Assembly (NCBI GenBank): GCA_010093485.1 | Contig: MU001503.1 | Coordinates: 1,633,132 to 1,697,131 of the forward strand | From: Karstenula rhodostoma CBS 690.94 | Taxonomy: Eukaryota; Ascomycota; Dothideomycetes; Pleosporales; Didymosphaeriaceae | Direction: 5' to 3' | DNA: 64,000 nucleotides | Shown: one piece after another, positions 34,418 to 44,300 of the stretch | Layout of the letters: every line of letters begins with the position of its first letter | Numbering within the stretch: position 1 is the stretch's first letter | The notes under the pieces: generated by a model | Told to the model about the DNA's origin: nothing | The model's input: only the letters and a program-made list of their open reading frames with translations | Databases searched by the model: none | Made by a program: the position numbers and the translations under genes

Positions 34418-35164
34418 ATGCTCGCCTCTCAGCTCTATGCCCTAATCGCCATGGGCACTGCAGCCATGGCTGCCCCCTCCACCATCACTCTCCGCACCGA
34501 CGACGTCGTCCTTTACGGCAACGGCCGCTACCAAATCACGAAGCGCACTGACCTCGACGAACTGGAAGCCTTCCACAAGAACGGCACCGTCCCCCCAACG
34601 CCCGGCTACCTCAACTCCAACCTCATCACCAAATCAGGCTCCACCACAACCAATATCCTTCAGAGAGATAGCGGCGCTATCCAAAAGCGCGGCAGCTCCA
34701 CCATCGTCATCCCCAACCCCGACTCCCGCTTCCTCGGCTGGGATGTGCAAATGTCGCAAGTCGTCTCCGGCGCCCCCACCACCATCACCGTGTCCACGGG
34801 CTACGACATCTCGAACAGCATTTCCGTCGGTACCTCCGTGAGCGTGAGCACCATCGAAAGCTTCCTCTCCGCATCGACCTCCACCGACTACTCCCAATCC
34901 TGGACTTCGTCGCAGTCGCAGCAGTTCGCGGGAGAGGTGCCGGCGGGGAAGTACGGCGCTTTCGTGAGCAATCCGTGGACGAATCGGAGGAGTGGGAATG
35001 TGTTTCAGGGCAGGGTGGGGAGGGAGGGGACGCTGACGGGGTATCAGGCGGATAGCTTTGAGGAAAAGGCTTTCGGATAGATGAAGTGGGTGGACGGGGT
35101 GATTAGTCTCTGTGTGGGGGATGCATTTCCGTTGCCGAGATGCTTGGGTGAAGGGACGTTGTAG
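34418..35164 (+). CDS. Secreted effector-like protein (CELP0028-like), interrupted by an in-frame TAG
   Basis: The open frame runs 34418-35080 (220 residues) with a signal peptide (MLASQLYALIAMGTAAMA) and two KR sites (ITKR, IQKR) that look like kexin cleavage points. The conserved core reads VIPNPDSRFLGWDVQMS, a Ser/Thr-rich central part, and GAFVSNPWTNRRSGNVFQG. The frame ends in a TAG at 35078-35080, yet the same frame continues open for 27 codons to a TAG at 35162-35164. That stretch, with WVDGVISLC and PLPRCLGEG, matches the C-terminal block I recall for this family. So the stop removes two cysteines and the normal tail. Allele-specific nonsense change, assembly error and stop readthrough all remain possible. 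Family assignment is from memory. Confidence 0.68.
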
Positions 35165-35323
35165 GTAGTAGCGTGGAGGAGACAAAGCGGTGGAGGAGCC
35201 GGTGCAGGTGGAGTTATGCAGAGGCCTTGGAGGTTGGGAGTACGCCTTGTTATACGTATGATGTTACAGATCCTACTGCTGTGTTCGTTGCGGCGTCGGG
35301 GATGCCGCGATGCGGACATACTC

Positions 35324-36535
35324 TTATTCTTCTTGCACTTGCTCTTCCTGTTTAATGTCGCCATCCTCCTCCTTCAGCTGCTCAGCCTCTTCCTGGTCAA
35401 CGTCCCCACCGGTCTCTTCCTTAATCTTGCTCTGTCGGAAAGCCTTCCGCAACTCACACTTTCCCGAATTTTTGCCTCCAGCTTTGCACTCCTCGCATAC
35501 TTTGCCATGTTTGACGAGCAAGATATGAAGGCCATATTTGTCTTCGTCAGGAATCATGACGTCTAGATGGCTATGCGTTTCATCGCGGCTGGCGGTCTTG
35601 GGCCGCCAACCAAGCAAGCCCGTGATGCGATGGACATGGGTGTCGACAGCAAAGCTCTCGCGCTGCAGACAAAATAACAGGACGCAACTCGCTGTTTTGG
35701 GACCAACTCCCTGAAAACTCAACATCTCGCGCATAGCGTCTTCGTTGCTAGCCTGGTGCAGATGGTCCAGGGTGTACTCGCCGTACTTGGCTTTCGCTTG
35801 CCTGAGGATCGAGACAATGACTTTCGACTTGACCACGCTCAGACCGCCGCTTTGGATGGCCTTTTGTAATTTTGATTCCCCTCCGGCCACAATGGCATCC
35901 CATTGGTCCGAGCCGCCATAGACCTCGTCCATACTCTGCTTAGCCCGCGTTGAGTTCTTGTCGCTTGTATTCTGCGAGAGAATAGTGCGGACCAGTGCGT
36001 CCAGAACGGATGGCGAATCGCCGCATCCTGCGCGGTCTTTGCTCGCGACGACTTCTTTTGGACGTGTGCGCTCGCCGTGCAGGGACGCCAGAATCCGGTG
36101 GGCGAGTTTGGCTTCGTCTCTGGTTGGGTGCTTGAAGGTTGGAAATGGCGATTGGCCTGCGTTGGTGAAGTAGGCTTGTAACTTCTTGGAAGAGAGACCT
36201 TTGGTCGTTGCTGTTGATACTGATTTGGCCTTGGCCTTCGTCTTGGGCTTGGGCTTGAAGTCTGCTTCTGAGTCTGTTTCTGAATCCGTGGATCCAGATG
36301 GCGATGGCAGCCCTGTCTGCTGATTGTTTTCAGTCTTGATACGCTTACTTCTGCGCGTGGCGGTGGCAGGAGCAGAACGCTTTAGGCTTGCGTCGATTTT
36401 CGTGGGCGTGCCGTCTTCATCTTTGATCTTCTGAGGCGACTCTTCCACCTTCACTTGTGTCGATGCTTTGCTTCTACTAGATGCTTTGGGATTTGTTTTT
36501 GAGGTATTTTGACGCGCTGTTGATGCCCTTGCCAT
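35324..36535 (-). CDS. HhH-GPD DNA glycosylase (endonuclease III-like)
   Basis: One exon, 403 residues. The first 115 residues are low-complexity, basic and Ser-rich with nuclear-localisation-like RRSKRIK (61-67). The glycosylase fold follows: LVRTILSQNTSD (181-192, equivalent to the Nth LLSxQTTD helix), the helix-hairpin-helix FQGVGPKTA with Lys280 where bifunctional glycosylases place the Schiff-base lysine, and FAVDTHVHR with Asp298. The C-terminus has Cys at 347, 350 and 360 only, so the usual C-x6-C-x2-C-x5-C iron-sulfur loop is not present in canonical form. It ends in an acidic tail. Base excision repair in the nucleus is likely; substrate unknown. Head-to-head with Rdh54. Confidence 0.87.
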   Translation of the reverse strand: MARASTARQNTSKTNPKASSRSKASTQVKVEESPQKIKDEDGTPTKIDASLKRSAPATATRRSKRIKTENNQQTGLPSPSGSTDSETDSEADFKPKPKTKAKAKSVSTATTKGLSSKKLQAYFTNAGQSPFPTFKHPTRDEAKLAHRILASLHGERTRPKEVVASKDRAGCGDSPSVLDALVRTILSQNTSDKNSTRAKQSMDEVYGGSDQWDAIVAGGESKLQKAIQSGGLSVVKSKVIVSILRQAKAKYGEYTLDHLHQASNEDAMREMLSFQGVGPKTASCVLLFCLQRESFAVDTHVHRITGLLGWRPKTASRDETHSHLDVMIPDEDKYGLHILLVKHGKVCEECKAGGKNSGKCELRKAFRQSKIKEETGGDVDQEEAEQLKEEDGDIKQEEQVQEE

Positions 36536-36856
36536 GGTGTTTGGTTGTGGAAAAGCCGTCGAGCTAATCTAAATAAACGTGTCTTCACGAGACCATAAGA
36601 TAGATAGATGCAGCAATGTCTTGCAGTTTAGATGACGGAACGATACATCAGAAAATGGTTGTGTATAGCGTATAGAGAGGAAGTCATGACGTCGGTGACC
36701 CCTAGCAAAGTTCAAGCCGTGCACGTGATACCGCGTCTCTTGGCGCGAATCGCACGGTCGCGCCTCTCATCTCATTTCAACGACCGCCACCCAACCTTTG
36801 CCCAACCGACTGTCTCCAGACATGCTGAGTCCGACATCAATCACACACTGCCTACA
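36536..36856. promoter_or_regulatory. Divergent promoter of two DNA-repair genes with E2F/MBF-like site
   Basis: It contains TTGGCGCGAA (36740-36749), an exact match to the E2F-type consensus TTSGCGCSAA used by MBF/E2F-class factors for S-phase genes, and a CACGTG box at 36722-36727. Position relative to transcription starts is unknown. Confidence 0.55.
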
Positions 36857-39595
36857 ATGATAGGCAAACCTTTCCGACCCCCATCGTTTGTTCGGGACAC
36901 ATTATCCAGCGACCAACCGCCCCTCAAAAAGCGACGAATCTCATCAGATGCGCCTGCGAATGGGCCCGCAAGACACGCGTCGGGCGACCGCAAACCCCTC
37001 GTTGCCGTTCCGAACCCCGCTCCAGCACCCCATTCGACGTCTGGCGACCCAAATGAACGCTACTATACGGTCCTGTGGCGAAAATTCACGAACAAGAAGC
37101 ACAAGAGTTGGGACGGCGACGGCGTGCTTGCTGTAAAGGCAGGCTACGGTACCTTGACCGACAGTGATACCGGGAAGGAGCTAGCAAGAGGAGCATGCAC
37201 TCGTCCACTGCTGGCCGGGTCTGCGCTCTCGCTGGGTGGAAAAGAGCTTGAAATCGACAGCGTCATCAAGAAGGAAGACTTCATGTCAGGTCGCATGTTT
37301 TTGGGTACGGCTGCAAAAACACCAGCAGAGCCGGCGAAGCGCATAGAGCCCGGCCACAAGCCGTTGGGCGCCTCGAAGGGGTCGACTGGCCGTAACAAGC
37401 CCCCTCGAACTCCCAGCGATGGTGTAGGGAACGATGATAGCCTGGCCCTGGACCGGAAGCCGGCCACTGCAGGAAATATTTTCAAGACGCCGCTGCTTTC
37501 AAGTACGGTTGTCCCGAAGACGAACTCTTCAGCCCCACAGCCGCGACATGACCCCAACCAGCCAAACGCTCTTCTCATGAAGCGTCCATCTTCTTGTCCG
37601 AAGGGCAAGCAGATTGTGGATGTGGTCGTCGATCCTGTGCTCAGCAAGCACCTTCGGGACCACCAACGCGAAGGCGTACAATTCCTATACGAGTGCGTCA
37701 TGGGCATGCGGTGCGAGGGAGAAGGTGCCATCATGGCCGACGAGATGGGATTGGGCAAGACACTGCAAACGATAGCCTTGCTCTGGACGCTTATGAAGCA
37801 GAATCCTATCTACGAAAGCGCGCCTGTTGTCACCAAAGCTTTGATCGTTTGTCCAGCCGGCTTAGTCGACAATTGGCGTCGCGAGTTCCGCAAGTGGCTG
37901 GGCAACGAGCGCATCGGTGTATTTGTCGCTGATCCCAAAAACAAGAGAATCACGAATTTCACGAAGGGGAAGGCATACAACATTATGATCATTGGATACG
38001 AGATGCTTCGGACCGTGCAGGAAGAGATGAAGAAGGGCAAAATTGACATTGTCATTGCAGACGAAGGCCATCGGCTAAAGACTGCGAACAACAAGGCCAT
38101 GCAAGCGATCCAGTCGTTGAACACCGAGAGGCGTGTCATTCTGTCAGGCACTCCGCTACAGAATGACCTCGGTGAGTTCTTCACGGCTATCGATTTCGTC
38201 AACCCAGGTCTACTCGGCCAACGCTCCGCATTTAAGCGGACTTTCGAAACCCCCATTGTTCGCAGTCGACAACCTGACGCAAGCGAGTCAGAGCTTGAGA
38301 AGGGCGAAGCTCGGTGGAAAGAGTTGGTGTCTTTGACTAGCCGCTTTATGATCCGCAGGACTGCAGAAGTCCTGACTAAGTACTTGCCGCCAAAGACTGA
38401 GCACATCGTGTTTTGCAGACCTACTGCTGCTCAAGCCGCTGCGTATCGAGCCATTTTGACCTCGCCCATCTTTGCAGTGGCTTTGGGCAACACCGACATG
38501 GCTCTCCAGCTCATCAACGTTTTGAAGAAGATCTGCAACAGTCCCGCCCTCCTAAAGTCGAAGAAAGACGCTGATGATACCCCCTCGGAGATGCTGCAGT
38601 CCATATTGCCTCTAATTCCAGCCAACGTCCTAAACTCCAATGCTTCAAGCTCGAAGTTGCGGGTCCTGGACAGCCTAGTCCACCGCATTTACACTACGAC
38701 GGAGGAAAAGATCGTCATCGTCTCGAACTACACGCAAACCCTCGACATGATCGAGCGCCTTCTCGTCTCTCTCTCATACACTTATTGCCGCCTTGATGGC
38801 AGCACGCCTGCAAAGAACCGCCAAGGGCTCGTCGAGAAGTTCAACAGGTCATCCCAGAAGGACCACTTCGCGTTCCTCTTATCCGCAAAGTCCGGCGGCG
38901 TGGGACTCAACCTCATCGGCGCCTCGCGTATCGTGCTGTTCGACATTGACTGGAATCCCGCGACTGATCTGCAAGCTATGGCACGAATCCACCGCGATGG
39001 ACAGAAGCTGCCTTGCAAGATATACAGGTTCATGATCCAAGGTGGACTGGATGAGAAGATTTACCAGCGCCAGATCATGAAGATGGGTCTCGCGAACGCG
39101 GTGGTGGACAACAAAGCAAGTGCTTCGTCATTTTCGAGGGAGGAGCTCAAGGATCTGTTCCGCCTGGATGAGCGGGAGACGTGCCAGACGCATGACCTGC
39201 TGGGGTGCGACTGTGACTGCAGAGGCTCGTTGGAAACGGCGATCGAGCCCCCGGTCAAGGTCGAAGAGGTAGAGGAAGACAGCGATGACGAACCACTTCG
39301 TGGGTTCGGGTCAGCTGGTAAGGTGGACATTGAGGACCAAGAAGAGCGGATCAAGAGCCGGCGCAAGGCCAAGCAGCCAAAGTTGACGCTGTTGATGGAG
39401 TACCGCCATATCGACCCGAAGCACCTGCGCGAAGAGAACGCCGAGGAAATCGATCTGGTGGACGAAGAGGGTGCTAGAGGAAATTCCGTGGATGCTGACG
39501 CGATGGCCTTGGCTGTGGATGATGATGTTTTCCTGGATCTGCTGAAGGAGAAAGATTCGAGGGTCGGGTTTGTGCTGACCAAGTCGTCGTCCTGA
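36857..39595 (+). CDS. RDH54: Rdh54/Tid1-type Swi2/Snf2 DNA translocase
   Basis: Uninterrupted frame. The ATG at 36857 (MIGKPFRPPS) is preferred over the first in-frame ATG at 36632, because the family starts with this motif and the promoter elements would otherwise be coding; it gives 912 residues. Near the N-terminus is the YYTVLWRKFTNKKHKSWDGD domain typical of Rdh54 and relatives. The helicase part has Walker A in DEMGLGKT (about residue 294), DEGH (about 402), SGTPLQND, and C-terminal GLNLIGASRIVLFD and DLQAMARIHRDGQ. The tail is acidic. Rdh54 works with Rad51/Dmc1 in strand exchange and removes recombinase from duplex DNA. Confidence 0.93.
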   Translation: MIGKPFRPPSFVRDTLSSDQPPLKKRRISSDAPANGPARHASGDRKPLVAVPNPAPAPHSTSGDPNERYYTVLWRKFTNKKHKSWDGDGVLAVKAGYGTLTDSDTGKELARGACTRPLLAGSALSLGGKELEIDSVIKKEDFMSGRMFLGTAAKTPAEPAKRIEPGHKPLGASKGSTGRNKPPRTPSDGVGNDDSLALDRKPATAGNIFKTPLLSSTVVPKTNSSAPQPRHDPNQPNALLMKRPSSCPKGKQIVDVVVDPVLSKHLRDHQREGVQFLYECVMGMRCEGEGAIMADEMGLGKTLQTIALLWTLMKQNPIYESAPVVTKALIVCPAGLVDNWRREFRKWLGNERIGVFVADPKNKRITNFTKGKAYNIMIIGYEMLRTVQEEMKKGKIDIVIADEGHRLKTANNKAMQAIQSLNTERRVILSGTPLQNDLGEFFTAIDFVNPGLLGQRSAFKRTFETPIVRSRQPDASESELEKGEARWKELVSLTSRFMIRRTAEVLTKYLPPKTEHIVFCRPTAAQAAAYRAILTSPIFAVALGNTDMALQLINVLKKICNSPALLKSKKDADDTPSEMLQSILPLIPANVLNSNASSSKLRVLDSLVHRIYTTTEEKIVIVSNYTQTLDMIERLLVSLSYTYCRLDGSTPAKNRQGLVEKFNRSSQKDHFAFLLSAKSGGVGLNLIGASRIVLFDIDWNPATDLQAMARIHRDGQKLPCKIYRFMIQGGLDEKIYQRQIMKMGLANAVVDNKASASSFSREELKDLFRLDERETCQTHDLLGCDCDCRGSLETAIEPPVKVEEVEEDSDDEPLRGFGSAGKVDIEDQEERIKSRRKAKQPKLTLLMEYRHIDPKHLREENAEEIDLVDEEGARGNSVDADAMALAVDDDVFLDLLKEKDSRVGFVLTKSSS

Positions 39596-39733
39596 AGCCG
39601 GATGAAGTAGGATAATGCCCGAAACGACCATTTGGCTTCCGCAGCGATATATGCCTCGTTATACTTCCACTATATACCCCTAGACAATGATCAATCAATC
39701 CTACATACACACACCATCCCCCAAACACTTCCT

Positions 39734-40681
39734 CTACTCATCCTTGGAATAAAACCCCACCTCCCCACTGCTCGTCCCCATCTCCACGAGTGCCGCCCTC
39801 ATCCTCTTCGCCCTCTCCCTCATGTCGGGCTCAAAGTCCTCAAAGTCGTACTCCCTCGCCCACTCCCCAACCCCATGCTGCAGCACATTCCTCGCGCGCT
39901 CTGCACTCCCCAACGTCGTCCCAATACTCCCGTGCAGCGTCATGCGCTCCTTGCTCGGATCATACACGCCGCGATGCAGGATGTTATTATTATAGAACGC
40001 GACCTCGCCCGCCTGCAGCCGCACCACCACCTGCCCGGGCATATTGGGTTCGTAAGGCGGCGCGCCGCGCTCGGCCGCCGTCCGCGCCCGCCTGTGACTC
40101 CCCGGCACAACGACCAAACTCGCGTCGTCGAACAGCGCGAGATTCCACTGCGCGTGGAACCCCGGTTTCGCCAGGCGTTCCACCTCCTCTTCGTCCGTCG
40201 CAGACGCGGGAATGTCGTCGCGATGCCAGCGCAGCTCGAACGCCTCGTCCGGCCGCACGAGCATGTTGTACAACTCCATCGTCAGGTCGGCCTCGCCACA
40301 GCCTATCAGCGCGGCCACGTACCTGAGCAGCTCGCCGTCGAAGTAGCTCCGCGCGAAGACGGCGTGCGACGGGTTGGAGGGGTGCATGAGGTGCTGGACG
40401 CCCCAGATGCCGTGCTCGCCGGGGGTAGGCGGCCAGGGTGGGAATTGCTTGGGGAGCGTGCGGATGTGCGGCCATTCGCCTGCGCGGGCGGACGCGGTCA
40501 GTGTTTTGGCGGCGGCGCGGAGGGTGGGCAGGTCGAAGGTGGGGAAGAGGGAGGCCGGGAGGACGACGAAGCCGTCGCGGTCGAGGGCGGCTTTTGCGGC
40601 GGCGTAGGGGTTGGAGGCTGTGGGAATTGTCTCGTTTGCGTTGGATTCGCGCGCGGTTGCGGTCTCGGTCGTGGTTGCCAT
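39734..40681 (-). CDS. Phytanoyl-CoA dioxygenase (PhyH)-like Fe(II)/2-oxoglutarate oxygenase
   Basis: A single exon of 315 residues. The iron ligands are visible: WHRD (His153, Asp155) and NILHRG (His236), with Arg246 in RMTLHGS as the likely 2-oxoglutarate anchor. Also family-like are DRDGFVVLP near the N-terminus and VVPGSHRR (192-198). No targeting signal is evident. Members hydroxylate small molecules, including lipids and secondary metabolites; the substrate is unknown. The gene converges on RDH54 with 138 bp between stop codons. Confidence 0.87.
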   Translation of the reverse strand: MATTTETATARESNANETIPTASNPYAAAKAALDRDGFVVLPASLFPTFDLPTLRAAAKTLTASARAGEWPHIRTLPKQFPPWPPTPGEHGIWGVQHLMHPSNPSHAVFARSYFDGELLRYVAALIGCGEADLTMELYNMLVRPDEAFELRWHRDDIPASATDEEEVERLAKPGFHAQWNLALFDDASLVVVPGSHRRARTAAERGAPPYEPNMPGQVVVRLQAGEVAFYNNNILHRGVYDPSKERMTLHGSIGTTLGSAERARNVLQHGVGEWAREYDFEDFEPDMRERAKRMRAALVEMGTSSGEVGFYSKDE

Positions 40682-41347
40682 TGTGGAGGGTTGCTGGTGT
40701 TCAGTCTGGGGAGTGAGAGTGGGTAGTAGGTCTGGCGGGATGCGGCATCAGATGTGCTGCATTTATCAGTGAGCGTGTGGAGAGAGAGCGTGGCATCGAG
40801 ACATGTTCTCCATGTAACGTCGCCATGGAGGTGGGAGGTGGGTGGGATGGTTTGCTACCCCGCTCCACATCGTCTATGCATCGCTCCGAGCCGAGTGTCT
40901 ACAGGCGGAATGGGCCGCCGCTACGCAACACTGCACGAAGCTTAATTGCCAATTCATGTTTATCGGCAATTACCTGCTCTCGTCGGCCGAGCGACATGTT
41001 GAGTTGGTTGCAGCCCGAGGTAGCACGCGGGTACTGATGCCTTTTGCAGTATAAGGTCGCAAGCCGCGCGTAAAACAGTAGTATTTTTAATCTTGCATTT
41101 ATCCAGGGGAACATACACCGTGTCGTAACGACGGGAAACGTCTCCGCTAAAATCAAACTCAAATTCGAGAAGTTCGTGACAGAAGGGTATCGAACATGCC
41201 GCATGCTCGCGATAAAAGATGCTCAAGAACAAAGTAATGCCTTTGGCCGGTGCCCGGCCACGCTCAGAATGACTGATACAAAAGGACCGGCGAATATTGC
41301 CAGATAAAATGGACTCTGCTTCCACGTAGAGCGCACACAAATTTCCT
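40682..41347. other. Intergenic
   Basis: Promoter of the dioxygenase and 3' region of the RdRP gene. No coding or RNA signal. Confidence 0.5.
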
Positions 41348-44300
41348 CTACAGCTCCTCGAGTGCGTCCTCAAATTCATCTTCACTCTCGTCCTCCCCAA
41401 GCTTCGGCGCCTTCGGAGCCCTAGGCTTCATAATCGCCTTGATATTCGGCACCACCCTCGTCGAACCCGCATACGACGCAGCCTTAAGCTCAGCGAGCTG
41501 CTTGCCTGCCACGGTCCAGACAAGCTTATGCCGCTTCGTGAAGTTTGCGTAGAAGGCCGAAGCGCGTATCTCTTCCCAGACGCTATACTGCGGTCGCGAA
41601 AATGGGTAAACCCAAGGCTTAATATCCGGATGGTCGACCTGTGTTGGCAAGATAGCGCAGTACTTAGCGTAGCATGTCTCAACTGCGTTCCTGTACCAGT
41701 CTGGCTTTGCATCCTTTTTATCGTCCATGGTAATGTCCAGCCATTTCCTTTCAACGACTTTCAAGCCCTTAAGAAGGGCATCTAATTCTCCCTGCACTTC
41801 AGGGCTGCCATGCTCACGGAGCTGGAGGTAAGGATACTGTAGGACGGCATCCGGGTCCTCGCCAAAAGCTTTGGGAAAGAAGTCTTTGACCTGTTCCAGA
41901 GTTGTGACAGTGTGCTTGCGTACGACTTCAAAGTACAGGTAGTCCAGAATGTTTTCTTTCTTGTGTTTATAGTTTTGTTTTCGCGTCCTGTCGGCTTCGT
42001 AGTCCTTCTTTTCGCAGTCTTCCATCGCTTCTTTGTACGCAGGCTTTTTGGGATTACCGCATCGTAAGACGTTGATGGTCTGGTGATGGAAGTCTTTCTC
42101 TGTAAACTTGTATCCCTGCTTAGGTGCATCGACAAGAAGGTCGTGCATGTCGCATAATGCGTCTAAGCGTTTCGAAAAGACTTGGTTATCATGGTAAGCC
42201 ATCTTTTCATGGTGACTCGTCACGATACCCAACATAGATGGGGCCATTCGGAATCCAAATGCTTCTGTCAGGAAATTGTTAACAGTCGACAAGTCCGTGG
42301 CGTTCATGACTTTGGTCAACTTTCTAGTATCCTGCTGGATGCCGTACTGCATGGGATCCGGTGGATCGACTGGCGCTGGCGCATTCTTGAAAGGCTGTAC
42401 GATAGCCTGATCCCAGCAAAGCCAGAAGATATCGCCATCGTAGTCGCCTCCCTGAAGTTTTCCGGCAAGGGGGTATTGCCCTTTCGTGGGAAAAACAATG
42501 ACGTCGATCAAATGAGACAGTTCTGTGCGTCTTACGGTGCGTACCTTCTGGATGTCGGAGCGGCGACAGGCGGGTTGGCGTGAGACAAGAATATCCATAT
42601 TCTCCAACGATCTCAGTCGACCGCCGGTCAACTCATCGGTAAAAGGTGTTGAAAACTCCATATGCACTTCACCCGGCTCCAAGATCCCGAAAGGGTCGGC
42701 TATGCCTAGTACAAAGGTCGACTTGTGCAACGGCACACGAAGCTTCGATTCCATCCACAGCTGACGTCGCTTGATGAAACGATAAAGACACTCGGCGAGA
42801 TAGGGCTCTTGATCGGGTGTGAAGCCACTTTCAAGCAGATGCTTAATCTGTTCTGGAAGAGACTGGTACATGGCAGCCTGCCATCTAGGACTCTCGAGCC
42901 CTGCATTCGAAGGGCCTTCTTGGTGGACCCAGTGGTACATCCGTTCCGTGTTAGGCAACAGCTGGATCAACTCGTTCCTTTCCTCATCAAGCTGCTTTTC
43001 CATCAGTTTGGCAATGGCATTGCTCGGGACCCCTCGATCGACCAAGATTGGAACAAAAGATATGTGTAGCTCTGATGGAACAGGGCGCCGGCTATGATTC
43101 ACGTATTCGAACGTCAAGCGAAGAGAATCGGACTTCAGTTTATCGGAACGGTCCTCTCGACGCGGCTTGAACTTCAATTGGCTTTCGGAGATGTGAATCC
43201 AGATCTTTCGGTCGTCATCGGTAGCGGATGCAGGCTCCGCGCTGATCATCCAAACGCCTTTCGCGCCCCCAATTCGAGCTTGAAAAGCACTTGGCATCGG
43301 TTCATCGGAATTCGTTATCTTTCTAACCTGCTGCCAGACCAGCAGCGCTGCCCCCACTGATATCAATGAGCAACCATCGTTCATCACGGTACCTTTGGGA
43401 TAATCTTCTGGCCATGGGCCAATAGTGTTGTCGTTGTGGCTCGTAACTTCGGGCGTGCCGTCTGCAAGTTTGTCTTTAACATAGATGACTTCGTGCGGTT
43501 TGAAAACATGGGTGGGTATCGTCCGCGAGAGACCGAGATCTAAGCGCGCAAATGCTTTGGGGTAGGCTTGATCAATATTCTTCGCGAAAGGGAAGAACCA
43601 GTCGATCATGTCTCCGGTGATCGTGGGCTGCTCGATCCCAATACCCTCTATAGCAAACAGGACTATTCGGTATGCGGACAAGTCGTCCGTGATACGACCC
43701 TTTTTCTTCTTGATTGGCTCGACGTGGAAAGCTCTCCATGTCCGACCTAGGAACGAGTGGTCGCGATCGCACCAAAGTTGGAATTGGTGTTCGATGTTCT
43801 TCAAGTCGTCTTTGGTGTATCGTGCCGATTTTAAGTTGAACGACGGTACGTTCACATAAAGATATCGATCCGACCCAAACTTGCGCTGAAACCGGCAAGA
43901 CCTGTCTGCTTGGATTGGAAGTACGTTCATCTTAAAAACAGGGCTGGATGAAACCTCTGCCCTAAGTATCAGCGTGTGCAAGTTTGCTAGTTGCTCGAGG
44001 TAGCTCTGAGACTTTCGGGGAGAAGCTAAGAGTACAAGGAAAGTTTAAGTATTACTTACTCGAACCAAGATCGTTGTAGTCTATCCTGGCTTTGAATGTG
44101 TATCCTTCAAAGTCTCGCTTCCAAGCTGACCAATACTTTTGCTGGTCTCTCAATGCAGTACAAGGAAGTTTTAGGTTCACGCAAACCTGCTCAAGAAACT
44201 TGGATGAGTCGGTAAGAGCACTGCCTGCTTCAATACCTTGAAGCAACATGGACAGCGGTATGCTGTGCTCACTTGCTAGCCTCGAGCAGATGAAAAGCAC

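Noticed and set aside
39632..40726. 364-codon plus-strand frame
   Set aside because: Antisense shadow of the dioxygenase gene in GC-rich DNA; His/Arg/Pro-rich without any domain.
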